DNA of 64,000 nucleotides from CBDBND01 sp965262665 (GCA_965262665.1 CBDHFR010000004.1:434001-498000), one strand, 5' to 3'. Positions 50,793 through 60,012 are shown, counted from the first letter of the stretch. The notes: generated from the letters alone by a model not told the origin. Program-made: numbers and translations.

Positions 50793-51464
50793 ATGTTTTA
50801 CGATCCACAGAAAAACGACCACGGCCTGCCCTATAACCCGTACAAGGCGTGTGTCGTACCACGGCCGATTGGTTGGATCTCAACTGTAAACGGTGACGGC
50901 CGTGTCAATCTGGCGCCGTTCAGTCAATTCAACAATCTTGGTTACGATCCACCCTATGTGATGTTTTCTGCCGGCGGCCACGAATTCGAAAATCGCCGCA
51001 AAGACACCGTCGAAAACGCCGAGGCTTCCGGTGAATTCGTCTTCAACATGGCCACTTATGCGTTGCGGGATGCGGTTAACTTGAGTGGTCAAACGACAGA
51101 CTCCGAAGTGGATGAAATGGCGGCAGCCGGACTCACTCCGGTGCCGTCCCGCCTTGTCGCACCGTCGAGGGTTGCGGAATCACCGGTACAATTCGAATGC
51201 CGTGTGTATGACATTCTCGTTTTGCCGGGCAACACCAATGCAACAACCAACCATGTGGTCATCGGTCAAGTGATCGGCGTTCACATAGACGACGCTGTTA
51301 TTACCAATGATGGCAAAGTCGACTTAAGGGCGATACGGCCCATCGCACGGCTAGGATATATGGAATACACCTCCGTCGACGCCATTTTTGAAATGGGACC
51401 CATTGACGGAAAAAATGCAGACTCATTTGCCGAAGCCATGGCCGGTGGGCCATCGGAGAAGTAG
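50793..51464 (+). CDS. Flavin reductase-like FMN-binding protein
   Basis: A 223-residue protein of the flavin reductase domain family (split beta-barrel). It has ACVVPRPIGWISTVNGDGRVNLAPFSQFNNLG at the start, FNMATYALRDAVNLSG in the middle and NHVVIGQVIGVHID near the FMN site. It transfers hydride from NAD(P)H to free FMN or supplies a monooxygenase. The last seven codons and stop (GGPSEK then TAG) form the first unit of a 25-bp tandem repeat that continues for 23 copies downstream. The repeat therefore arose from the gene's own 3' end and leaves the protein intact. Confidence 0.9.
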   Translation: MFYDPQKNDHGLPYNPYKACVVPRPIGWISTVNGDGRVNLAPFSQFNNLGYDPPYVMFSAGGHEFENRRKDTVENAEASGEFVFNMATYALRDAVNLSGQTTDSEVDEMAAAGLTPVPSRLVAPSRVAESPVQFECRVYDILVLPGNTNATTNHVVIGQVIGVHIDDAVITNDGKVDLRAIRPIARLGYMEYTSVDAIFEMGPIDGKNADSFAEAMAGGPSEK

Positions 51465-52030
51465 TTCCGGTGGGCCATCGGAGAAGTAGTTCCGGTGGGC
51501 CATCGGAGAAGTAGTTCCGGTGGGCCATCGGAGAAGTAGTTCCGGTGGGCCATCGGAGAAGTAGTTCCGGTGGGCCATCGGAGAAGTAGTTCCGGTGGGC
51601 CATCGGAGAAGTAGTTCCGGTGGGCCATCGGAGAAGTAGTTCCGGTGGGCCATCGGAGAAGTAGTTCCGGTGGGCCATCGGAGAAGTAGTTCCGGTGGGC
51701 CATCGGAGAAGTAGTTCCGGTGGGCCATCGGAGAAGTAGTTCCGGTGGGCCATCGGAGAAGTAGTTCCGGTGGGCCATCGGAGAAGTAGTTCCGGTGGGC
51801 CATCGGAGAAGTAGTTCCGGTGGGCCATCGGAGAAGTAGTTCCGGTGGGCCATCGGAGAAGTAGTTCCGGTGGGCCATCGGAGAAGTAGTTCCGGTGGGC
51901 CATCGGAGAAGTAGTTCCGGTGGGCCATCGGAGAAGTAGTTCCGGTGGGCCATCGGAGAAGTAGTTCCGGTGGGCCATCGGAGAAGTAGTTCCGGTGGGC
52001 CATCGGAGAAGTAGTTCCGGTGGGCCATCG
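51444..52030. repeat. 25-bp tandem repeat, 23 perfect copies plus a partial copy
   Basis: The unit begins GGTGGGCCATCGGAGAAGTA and ends GTTCC. Full units start at 51444 and every 25 bases to 51994; a 24th begins at 52019 and diverges after GGTGGGCCATCG. All copies looked identical. Each holds the stop codon of the flavin reductase gene, so plus-strand reading ends in the first unit. Because 25 is not a multiple of three, all minus frames are open for over 600 bases, but these are repeat artefacts. Typical of slippage or rolling-type expansion, likely to vary between strains. Confidence 0.97.
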
Positions 52031-53113
52031 AATAAATAAGCACTGCGTGGATCAGTTAAAGAGGAGATCGCACAATGCACGCGCTGAATCATTTCCGCAT
52101 GTTGGGCCGTTCAGGCCTGCGGGCGTCACCGATCTGCTTCGGCACCATGACCATGGGGCAGCATCGGGAGTGGGCGACGCCGCCGGACGAATGTCGCAGG
52201 CTGATCGATATGTACGCCGACACCGGGGCAATTTTCTCGATACCGCCAACATATACCAGTCGGAAGAGGTGGTGGGCGATTGCCTTGAAGGCCGCCGTGA
52301 CAAGTTCGTTGTCTCAACGAAGTTCACATTCGGCATGGATAAAGAAAACGCCAATTACGGCGGTAACAACCGTAAATCCATGGCGCTTGCTGTTGAGGAC
52401 TCTTTGCGCAAATTAAAGACCGACTACATCAATCTGTATTACATGCATTTCTGGGAATTCCGCACGCCGGTTGAAGAACTGATGCGTGGGCTCGACGATC
52501 TCGTGACTTCGGGCAAAGTGCTGTACCTGGCTGCGTCCAACTTTCCCGCCTGGAAAGTCTCTGAAGCCAACACAATCGCCGATTTGCGCGGTTGGAACCG
52601 GTTCGTCGGCATGCAGGCCCGCTACAGCATGGTCGAGCGGGCAGTGGAACGGGACATCGTGCCAATGGCGGCGGACATGGGCCTCACCATTCTCCCGTGG
52701 GGTCCGCTCTGCAGTGGCGTGCTCACCGGCAAGTATAAACCCGAAGACCGCGTTGAGCCCGATGCCGATGTGCCACCCGATGGCACCCGGCGCTCGCAAG
52801 TGGTCAAGACGTCCCTGTCCGACCGTAATCTGGCCATTGCTGCTGAAGTGCAAAAAGTGGCTGGTGAGGTTGATGCCACCCCCTCTCAGGTCGCATTGCG
52901 ATGGCTTATGCAAAAGCCGGGGCGGCCGTTGCCTGTGATCGGCGCCCGGTACCGTCGAGCAATTGGAGGACAACCTTGGGGTGATGAGTATCTCATTGAA
53001 TGAGGAGCACATGCAGCGCCTCGACGATGTCAGCGCCATTGAGTTGGGTTATCCCCACGATGTCTTCGCGCGCACGGCCTTCATGCATAATTACGTGGAC
53101 GGCGGCCACGACC

Positions 53114-54162
53114 TAGAGCAGATTCAATTTAGTCCCGATCATATCCGGCGGCGGCGAAGTAGTTTTCGCATTCGGTTGAGGTGAAGGCGTCGATGGCGTC
53201 GGCAATGGCGTCCCACAGGTCGTCGACGGTTCTGGCGGCGGCCTTTCTCAGGAGCGCCTTGAGTTTGGCGAAGGCCATCTCGATCGGGTTGCAGTCGGGA
53301 CTGTAGGGCGGCAGATACAGCAGGGTTGCGCCGGCGGCTTCGATGGCCTGGCGGATGCCAGCGACCTTGTGGGCGGGCAGGTTGGCCATGACGACGCTGT
53401 CTCCGGGGTCGAGTTCGGGTACCAGGACCTGTTCCACATAGGCCTTGAAGGCAGCCCCATGCATCGGCCCGTCGAGGAGCATCGGGGCCGCCAGGCCGGA
53501 GAGGCGCAAGCCGGCGGTCAACGTGGTGGTCTTCCAATGGCCATGGGGTATGGCGGCCCGGCACCGTTCGCCTTTGCGCGACCATCCCCGCAGCCGCGCC
53601 ATCTTCATCGACGCGCCGGTCTCGTCGATGAAGATCAGCCGTTCCGGAGCGAGCCCTGCCTGGCCTTCGAACCAGAGCCGGCGCCGCGCGAGCACGTCCG
53701 GGCGCCGCCGCTCCGCTGCATGGCCGGTCTTTTTTTGTGCGTCAGCCCGCGCTTGGCGAAGAAGTGCCAGACCGTCGACGGGCACACCCGAACCCCGTGC
53801 GACGCCGCCAGCTTCTCGCCAATCTCGGCCAGCCATAGCCTTGGTCTGCGCCACCAGAGCCAGGATAAAGGCCTCATGCGCATCCAGCTTCGAGCCCGGC
53901 GGTTGGCCCTGGCGGTCGGGCTCGATCGAGCCCGTCTCGCGCCAGCGCCGGCGCCAGTGGATCGCCGTCGAAGGCGCGACACGAAAACGCGCCGCGGCCC
54001 CCCGTGCAGACAGACGCCCCGTGATCGCCTCGACGACCCGCCGGCGAAGATCATTCCCGTAACAATGCCCCATGTCTGACACCAAATCGCCTCGGGATAC
54101 AGAATCATGGAGTGGGACGCTTGGGAATCCCCTTCGATTCACAATTCAGTCAAACCGCTCTA
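53114..54162. mobile_element. IS630-family insertion sequence, type C
   Basis: Flanked by TA (53114-53115, 54161-54162). Ends are imperfect repeats beginning GAGCAGATTC (left) and GAGCGGTTTG (right, reverse complement). It holds a single intact transposase frame on the minus strand. It interrupts the aldo/keto reductase gene; removing the IS and one TA restores the reading frame exactly. Confidence 0.9.
53129..54070 (-). CDS. IS630 type C transposase, uninterrupted
   Basis: A 313-residue protein from ATG 54070 (MGHCYGNDLRRRVVEAITGR). HTH region LSARGAAARFRVAPSTAIHW; first Asp in LIFIDETGASMKM; Glu in NPIEMAFAKLK. The segment that normally carries the second Asp (VVMDNL in many relatives) reads VVMANLPAHK. 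If this alignment holds, the triad is incomplete and the protein would not transpose, though the frame is intact. An upstream start at 54142 is also open. Confidence 0.85.
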   Translation of the reverse strand, partial: GHCYGNDLRRRVVEAITGRLSARGAAARFRVAPSTAIHWRRRWRETGSIEPDRQGQPPGSKLDAHEAFILALVAQTKAMAGRDWREAGGVARGSGVPVDGLALLRQARADAQKKTGHAAERRRPDVLARRRLWFEGQAGLAPERLIFIDETGASMKMARLRGWSRKGERCRAAIPHGHWKTTTLTAGLRLSGLAAPMLLDGPMHGAAFKAYVEQVLVPELDPGDSVVMANLPAHKVAGIRQAIEAAGATLLYLPPYSPDCNPIEMAFAKLKALLRKAAARTVDDLWDAIADAIDAFTSTECENYFAAAGYDRD

Positions 54163-54195
54163 GTGGGCGGTTGGGCGGTCAAGTACGATTGAGAT

Positions 54196-54759
54196 TTAGT
54201 CCCGCTCATCAACATCAGTAATTTCGATCACATATCCATCTGGATCACGCACCAGCATATTCTCGCCTCGTTTGCGGCCACTAGGGCCGTCGGACTCATA
54301 AGATCCCGGCGGTCGCAATATCTCATGCCCGGCTGTTAGCAACGCAGCATGGATTGCGGTTACATCCGATGTTTCAATCATCAAGATGATGTCATTGACA
54401 CCGAGTGCATCCGAATACACACGATTTCCGTCAAGTGATGGCGCGCTGAATTCCAACAGGCCGATCATGCCGTTGTATTGGTCTTCACCCGCGATGATGA
54501 TGATACGCGATTCGCTTGGGTCTCCGGCCAGAGGCAAAGCAGTTGGGTCGTTGGGGTCCTGGTCGCCTGACCAGTCGAGCCATTGCTGAAAGCCGATGAG
54601 CTCATAGAAGGCACGGGACTATTCCGCATCGCTAACCAGGAGTGTGGTGCGGCGGACAGCAGGTCTATCGGCGGGACTTTGAGCCCACAGCGTTGAACTC
54701 AAATCAAAAATTAAAATGAAACAGGAAACGGCAAATTTAACTGTGCCGCGTCCAATCAT
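54196..54759 (-). pseudogene. Secreted VOC-fold protein gene with in-frame TAG
   Basis: From ATG 54759 a signal peptide is read (MIGRGTVKFAVSCFILIFDL to LWAQ), then RRTTLLVSDAE. TAG is at 54619-54621 (codon 47). The same frame continues SRAFYELIGFQQWLDW, the expected continuation of a VOC domain, to VRDPDGYVIEITDVDERD and the stop at 54196. The only defect is this one codon, in a place where VOC proteins usually have Arg, Lys or Gln. An N-terminally shortened product from an internal start (54537) would lack the first half-module. Confidence 0.75.
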
Positions 54760-54780
54760 GATTAACGCTACTTTGCCGCT

Positions 54781-55908
54781 CTACGCTGTTGGTTTTTGTG
54801 CGACGGAGACGAACCACTTCATGGTGCCGTCGGGCTGATCAATCAGACCGCTCCAGATGTTCTCTCTGGGGAATCCAGCCTTGAGGAACATATCATCCGG
54901 ATTGTTGGTGGCGTAGGAGACGAGATAGGGCTCATTGTTGTGCAATTGATCCAAGCGGAAATCGAACTGCTCAAACAGCGGGAACCGGTCGAAGCGGAGT
55001 TGTAGGTCCTGGTGGACTGCTATGCCGCCCGGCGCGAGAATCCGGTAACTTTCCTTGAACATGTTCTCCGTGGTCTTTTGCGGCATCTCATGCATGGCGT
55101 TGTGCGACACGACCAGATCAAAATATTCATCGGGGAATTTGGTATCGCCGCCGTCGCGTTGGTGAAAATGTACGGCCACGCCGAGGCTTTCAGCGCGGGC
55201 GTGGGCATAGCGCAAGAGTCCCGGGGCCACATCGATGGCGTGAACCTCCGCTTCCGGAAAGGCCATGGCGTAAGGTGTTGAAGACGCACCGGCCGAACAG
55301 CCAATATCTAAAATGCGTTCGGGTTCAAAGCCCGGATAGGTTTTGCGCAAATAGGCTTGGACAATCTCACCTTTGCTGTAACCGGTGCCGACGCCAATCC
55401 CCATGGAATAGATATTGCCGCCACCTTCGTAGAGGGCGCCGGCGGTGACGTCTCCTTCGCCGCGATCATAGGCGTAAGTGCCGACCTGGCGGTGGATCGA
55501 AACATTGCTGATCCCTTTGGGCACGTCGAAGTCGGGATCCAGTTCAAGTGAGCCCTTTTTGTCAGGCGCTTCACTCAAGCTCCGGTAGGTGTCGCAGAGG
55601 TGGTCGATGTTGCGGTAAATGGGGTCGGCCACTGATTCCCACATCAAATCCTGAGCCACCGTATTGAGGGCGATGGACATCTGATAATCGGGGTCCGAGA
55701 GCATGACTTCACGGATGTCTCGCCAATTCTCCGGCGCCCGGCCATGAGCCTTTTCGAAGGCTGGCTTGCCACGATTCTCATAGATATCTCGCTTACGCGG
55801 CTGAATTTCCCGCCCAACGAAGTGCTTAAGGGAAAGCACATATTGCTGCAGTGACCGCTCGTCGTGATTGGGCGGGCTGAGCATCTCATGATTGGGATTG
55901 CGGACCAT
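54781..55908 (-). CDS. SAM-dependent methyltransferase related to the Tat copies, without signal
   Basis: A 375-residue protein with the same two-part layout as the Tat methyltransferases: a helical N-domain (SLQQYVLSLKHFVGREIQPR, VAQDLMWESV) and a class I domain, ILDIGCSAGASSTPYAMAFP (~199), AIDVAPGLLRYAHARAE, DLVVSHNAMHEM. KKGSLELDPDFDVP parallels GPGSLELNPxM in the Tat copies. The N-terminus (MVRNPNHEMLSPPNHDERSL) has no signal, so it acts in the cytoplasm. A good reference for what the Tat copies gained by export. It is not next to a small partner gene. Confidence 0.85.
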   Translation of the reverse strand: MVRNPNHEMLSPPNHDERSLQQYVLSLKHFVGREIQPRKRDIYENRGKPAFEKAHGRAPENWRDIREVMLSDPDYQMSIALNTVAQDLMWESVADPIYRNIDHLCDTYRSLSEAPDKKGSLELDPDFDVPKGISNVSIHRQVGTYAYDRGEGDVTAGALYEGGGNIYSMGIGVGTGYSKGEIVQAYLRKTYPGFEPERILDIGCSAGASSTPYAMAFPEAEVHAIDVAPGLLRYAHARAESLGVAVHFHQRDGGDTKFPDEYFDLVVSHNAMHEMPQKTTENMFKESYRILAPGGIAVHQDLQLRFDRFPLFEQFDFRLDQLHNNEPYLVSYATNNPDDMFLKAGFPRENIWSGLIDQPDGTMKWFVSVAQKPTA

Positions 55909-55980
55909 GGTTGATCACTCCAGGCGAATAGCGGCGTTACCGGCACTATATCAGGTCTGAACCCTGCCGCAGCAAGAGTG

Positions 55981-55999
55981 CCGGGATCATTGATCCCGG
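55981..55999 (-). terminator. Hairpin after the ArsM-like pseudogene
   Basis: CCGGGATCA pairs with TGATCCCGG around a single base, just after the stop at 56004 on the minus strand. No T run follows, so termination is uncertain. Confidence 0.35.
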
Positions 56000-56003
56000 T
56001 CAG

Positions 56004-57153
56004 TCAGCAGCAGCTGGTGTCAGGTCCGCAGCAGGGATCTTCGTTGATCCGAGTCTCCGGGCGGATGCCGGCTTTGGTTTCTTGTGGGGCACGGAGGGCA
56101 TCCCTCGTGCAATCAAAGGCGATTTGTTCTGTCATCTCAACCTGGGCCGGCACCGGATAAAAGTGCGCGGCATAGGGCTCAGACGCCAAAATGCCATACG
56201 TTTTTTCGCACACAGCCATGGCTGTCCGCGCACATAAGTATGTCCGTCGTCATCGGCCACGCTGGAAAAGGGGCCCTTATAGATGACCGCGTCGTTCTTG
56301 TCCCAACACGGCCCTTCCTTGCCTTTCCAGGCCAAGACGGTCACGGAACGGTATTCGATCCCTTCGACCACCTGCCAGGGCTCAGCTTCCCGTTTGTCGA
56401 GAGTGATGCCGTAGAAACCGACTTCCTCTAAGAGGCGGACAAACTCATGCTCCTGAAGGGCGCCTGAAATGCAGCCACTCCACAGAGTGTCGTCGTCTTT
56501 CAAATGTGCCGGTGGGGTTTCGTCAGAAACGATGTCCGAAATGGCGATGCGGCCGCCCTTCTTCAAAACGCGATACATTTCGCTGAACAGCTCGGGCTTT
56601 TTCGTATCTCCGACCAAATTCAAAACACAGTTGGAAACAATGACGTGGATGGAATTGCTTTCGATCAGGGGCTGCTCCGTTTTTGTTTGTCACGCGCCGT
56701 CTCGAAGGCAGCCAATTCGACGCCTGTTGTTACCGGAGCGTCGGCCAGCAATTGATCAACCACCGCCAAGTTGGTCGTTAAGTCTTCAATTTGGCCTTTG
56801 CGGAATTCCACATTGGCGTGGCCGATCCGTTCGGCGACGATGGGGGCATTGCGGCGGGCGACCCCCAGCATCTCATCAGTCATATCAACACCGATGACTT
56901 TGCCGTCTGGGCCGACGACCTGCGACGCGATAAAACATATTTTGCCCGTGCCCGAACCCAGGTCGAGCACGGTTTCGCCTTCTTGAATGTACTGAGAGGG
57001 ATCGCCGCAACCGTAGTCGCGATCGATCACTTCTTGCGGAATGACCTTGAGGTATTGCGGGTCGTAGTCGACCGGGCAGCACAACGCGTCTTCCCGCTGC
57101 TGTGCGCCAGCGCCATAGCGCTCTTTGACGATGTCCTGAACCATATCTTGCAT
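56004..57153 (-). pseudogene. Arsenite methyltransferase-like (ArsM) gene with two frameshifts
   Basis: The first part (57153-56665) has DALCCPVDYDPQYLKVIPQE, VLDLGSGTGKICFIASQVVG and GVDMTDEML, the layout of ArsM-type methyltransferases. Frame is lost just after QKRSSP; the next frame has SIHVIVSNCVLNLVGDTKKP and KGGRIAISDIVSDETPP (to ~56230). A second shift leads to the final part ending PCCGPDTSCC (stop 56004), a cysteine-rich tail like that of ArsM. A repaired protein would be ~383 residues. ArsM methylates As(III) to volatile forms. The substrate could also be another metalloid. No arsR or other ars gene is adjacent. Confidence 0.65.
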
Positions 57154-57352
57154 CGAGAGAACTCCTTGTTTTGGCTGGAGCCGTTACGCCCATACTCCAT
57201 ATTTAGGAGTCAATTACCATAAATCGTCGCTCAGCTGTTCAAGCCTCGGCATCTGACGCGTTCACGTTTCCGTTAGAATCAGCGGGTCAGGGACTTTGGG
57301 ATCGCCCATCGCCAGTCCATACTGGTGGCTTCAACGGGGGATTGAACGATTT

Positions 57353-58723
57353 ATGCAGGACAAAGCTGACTCTCAGGTACGCCTGCCTTTGGCCATCGCC
57401 ATTGGCTGGGGAATAGGGACATTTGTTCCGTCCATTATGTACAACATCACAAACGTTTTCCTCATGCGCTTCATGACAGATGTGTTGAGCATCACAGCGA
57501 TTGCGGCCGGATCGATTTTTGCCGTTTCCAAAATCTACGATGCCGTTACCGACCCGCTTATGGGTACTCTGAGCGACCAAACCCGTTCGCGATGGGGCAG
57601 GCATCGGCCTTATCTTATTTTTGGCGGCGTCCTGTGCGGCCTGTCGCTTGTTGCCATATTTGCATCGCCCAGCGCCTTAGTCGGCGATGTTGCCATGTGG
57701 TACATGCTCGGCGCACTCATTCTGTATGCGACCGGCTACACGATCTTCAACGTGCCTTATCTCGCCATGCCGGCGGAGATGACCGAGAATTATCACGAGC
57801 GGTCCTTTCTTATGTCGTGGCGTGTTGGAGCGATCCAGGGTGCACAAGTTGTGGCGCTTATTTTGGCTCCTTTGCTTCTGTTTGAGTGGGGAAGTGACCG
57901 TAATGCGTATGGCAGCGTCGGATGGGTCATGGCCTCTGCCGTTATTCTTGCGGCTGTCATCTGCTTCTATTCGACCGCCAAAGCTCCATTTCACCCAGTG
58001 ACGGAAAGTAAATTGCCTCCGTTAATGGAGCAGGCCCGGACCGTGGCTGAGAACAAACCCTTTCTTCAACTTCTAGCGATCAAATTTTTCACGCTCTTGG
58101 CAAACTCGTTCTCGTTTGGGTCGCTCGCCTATTTTGTTCAGCGTGTGTTGGAGCAGTCTGATCAAATTCTGTCCCTGTTATTCACAACAACAACGATTGC
58201 CGGGTTATGCGCGATCCCAATCTGGCTAAAGGTTGGCAGGAGGATCGGAAAGTCAAAAACCTTGCTTGCGGCGTGTTTAATATTGATTTGTACGGCGTCA
58301 AGCTGGCTCTTGGCTGGCCCCGGTGAACCTATCCCGCTGATTGTCCTTCGTGCTTTATTCAATGGCGCGGGAGCGGCAGGGCTGATTCTGATGGGACAAT
58401 CCATGCTGCCCGATACCATTGAGTATGACCGCCGCAGAACTGGGCTGGAAAGAGCAGGCATTTTTGCCGGAATGTATACTACGGTGGAAAAACTGGCCTT
58501 TGCCGCAGGTCCGGCCTTCACCGGCATACTCCTCGGCTCCATGGGATACGTGGAAGGCACGGCCGGGGCCGCCATTGAACAACCGGCCAGCGCCATCACC
58601 GCCATCTATCTCTGTATCGGCGTCGCCCCTCCGACCTGTTGGCTCATCGCCTGCGGCCTCCTGCTTTTCTATGACTTGGATGAAGCCAAATTGAAGGCGA
58701 CGGAAAGTACGGCACCAGCTTAG
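57353..58723 (+). CDS. GPH-family (MelB-like) sugar/organic symporter
   Basis: A 456-residue, 12-helix permease of the glycoside-pentoside-hexuronide family. VSKIYDAVTDPLMGTLSDQT contains the two Asp that bind the coupling cation in MelB, followed by SRWGRHRPYLIFGG. MADSIEYD-like SMLPDTIEYDRRRTGLERAGI lies in the C-half. ATG 57353 is preferred; a TTG at 57296 is in frame. Divergent from the ArsM-like gene, it ends at a two-way terminator shared with icd. The substrate is not predictable. Confidence 0.88.
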   Translation: MQDKADSQVRLPLAIAIGWGIGTFVPSIMYNITNVFLMRFMTDVLSITAIAAGSIFAVSKIYDAVTDPLMGTLSDQTRSRWGRHRPYLIFGGVLCGLSLVAIFASPSALVGDVAMWYMLGALILYATGYTIFNVPYLAMPAEMTENYHERSFLMSWRVGAIQGAQVVALILAPLLLFEWGSDRNAYGSVGWVMASAVILAAVICFYSTAKAPFHPVTESKLPPLMEQARTVAENKPFLQLLAIKFFTLLANSFSFGSLAYFVQRVLEQSDQILSLLFTTTTIAGLCAIPIWLKVGRRIGKSKTLLAACLILICTASSWLLAGPGEPIPLIVLRALFNGAGAAGLILMGQSMLPDTIEYDRRRTGLERAGIFAGMYTTVEKLAFAAGPAFTGILLGSMGYVEGTAGAAIEQPASAITAIYLCIGVAPPTCWLIACGLLLFYDLDEAKLKATESTAPA

Positions 58724-58737
58724 CCGTGCGTCAAAAG

Positions 58738-58769
58738 AAACGGCACCGCTTCTCAAGCGATGCCGTTTT
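58738..58769. terminator. Bidirectional terminator between symporter and icd
   Basis: AAACGGC...GCTT pairs with AAGC...GCCGTTT, with T/A-rich ends on both strands, between two convergent genes. Confidence 0.75.
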
Positions 58770-58797
58770 GAATCACGCTCAGACGTAAAGGCGTGAG

Positions 58798-60012
58798 CTA
58801 CCCCATTTCCGCTTGCAGCATATCGTCCAGCTTTTCCAGGAACTGATTGGTCGTCATCCAGGACTGTTTGGGACCGATAAGGATGGCGAGGTCCTTGGTC
58901 ATGGCCCCGCCTTCAACTGCCCTGATGCAAACTTTCTCAAGTGTTTCGGCAAAGTTCGCCACATCAGGCGTGTTGTCAAATTCGCCTCTGTACTTGAGGC
59001 CGCGGGTCCACGCGAAAATGGACGCGATTGGGTTGGTCGATGTCTCTTTGCCTTGCTGATGTAAGCGATAGTGGCGGGTCACCGTCCCGTGGGCGGCTTC
59101 GGCTTCCACTGTTTTGCCGTCTGGGGTCATCAACACGGATGACATCAGGCCCAGAGAGCCAAATCCCTGTGCGACGGTGTCAGACTGGACGTCACCGTCG
59201 TAGTTTTTACACGCCCACACATATCCGCCAGACCATTTCATGGCACAAGCCACCATGTCGTCGATAAGACGATGCTCGTAGGTAAGCTTATTGGCTTCGA
59301 ATTTGTCTTTGAATTCGGCTTGGTAAACTTCTTCGAATAGATCCTTAAACCGACCGTCATAGGCTTTAAGGATGGTGTTCTTGGTTGACAAGTAGACCGG
59401 GTAATTGCGCTGCAGACCGTAATTCATGCAGGCCCGGGCGAAGCCGCGAATGGATTCATCCAGATTGTACATGCCCATGGCAACGCCAGCCTCCGGGAAG
59501 TCATAGACTTCGAACTCCATGGGGTCGCCACCGTCCTTGGGCTGAAAAGTCAGAGTCAAGGTGCCGGGGCCAGGGACTTTGAAATCGGTGGCCCGGTATT
59601 GATCTCCAAAGGCATGACGGCCGATGACGATGGGTTCGGTCCAGCTGGGCACGTAGCGGGGCACGTTGGAGCAGATGATGGGCTCGCGGAAAACCGTACC
59701 GCCCAGAATGTTTCGGATGGTACCGTTGGGGGACCGCCACATCTTTTGCAGACTGAACTCTTCCACCCGGGCTTCGTCAGGCGTGATAGTGGCGCATTTC
59801 ACCCCGACACCGTGCTCTTTGATGGCATTGGCTGCGTCGATGGTTATCTGGTCGTCGCTGGCGTCGCGCACTTCGACGCTCAAGTCGAAATACTTAAGGT
59901 CAACGTCGAGGTAGGGGAGAATCAGCTTACTCTTGATAAACTCCCAAATAATCCGGGTCATCTCATCGCCGTCCAATTCGACGATGGGATTCTGAACTTT
60001 AATCTTGCTCAC
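58798..60012 (-). CDS. icd: NADP-dependent isocitrate dehydrogenase
   Basis: A 404-residue homodimeric-type IDH that makes 2-oxoglutarate and NADPH in the TCA cycle. N-terminus VQNPIVELDGDEMTRIIWEF; substrate-loop SPNGTIRNILGGTVFREPI with the phosphorylatable-type Ser; metal Asp in MKWSGGYVWACKNYDGDVQSD; EAEAAHGTVTRHY with the NADP-contacting region. Length and motifs are those of eukaryotic-like IDH found in alphaproteobacteria. Frequently near recA-alaS in this class. GGGAGCC precedes the start. Intact. Confidence 0.97.
   Translation of the reverse strand: MSKIKVQNPIVELDGDEMTRIIWEFIKSKLILPYLDVDLKYFDLSVEVRDASDDQITIDAANAIKEHGVGVKCATITPDEARVEEFSLQKMWRSPNGTIRNILGGTVFREPIICSNVPRYVPSWTEPIVIGRHAFGDQYRATDFKVPGPGTLTLTFQPKDGGDPMEFEVYDFPEAGVAMGMYNLDESIRGFARACMNYGLQRNYPVYLSTKNTILKAYDGRFKDLFEEVYQAEFKDKFEANKLTYEHRLIDDMVACAMKWSGGYVWACKNYDGDVQSDTVAQGFGSLGLMSSVLMTPDGKTVEAEAAHGTVTRHYRLHQQGKETSTNPIASIFAWTRGLKYRGEFDNTPDVANFAETLEKVCIRAVEGGAMTKDLAILIGPKQSWMTTNQFLEKLDDMLQAEMG

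Larger units (their letters stand above)
52075..54192 (+). pseudogene. Aldo/keto reductase, two frameshifts and an IS insertion
   Basis: It starts MHALNHFRMLGRSGLRASPI (52075, GAGGAG upstream). A G is missing from the G run near 52226, after which the frame continues FLDTANIYQSEEVVGDCL with active-site Tyr. The sequence then runs through KFVVSTKFTFGM, YINLYYMHFWEF and ILPWGPLCSGVLTGKY. One extra base near 52950 shifts it again (expected GARTVEQLEDNLG). An IS630 is inserted at TA 53114-53115. The natural end (GHDLVGGWAVKYD then TGA) resumes at 54161-54192. AKRs are NADPH-dependent carbonyl reductases; this one is dead. Confidence 0.9.

Noticed and set aside
51444..52030. CRISPR array
   Set aside because: The 25-bp units are directly abutting with no spacers, and no cas genes are near.
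51281..52092. Three long minus-strand open frames encoding repeated MAHRNYFSDGPPELLLRWPTG peptides
   Set aside because: They arise only because a 25-bp repeat without minus-strand stops is read in all three frames; they have no start signals and no homology.
52963..53184. Separate small gene starting MSISLNEEHMQRLDDVSAIE
   Set aside because: It is the frameshifted C-terminal part of the aldo/keto reductase, running into the IS630 end.
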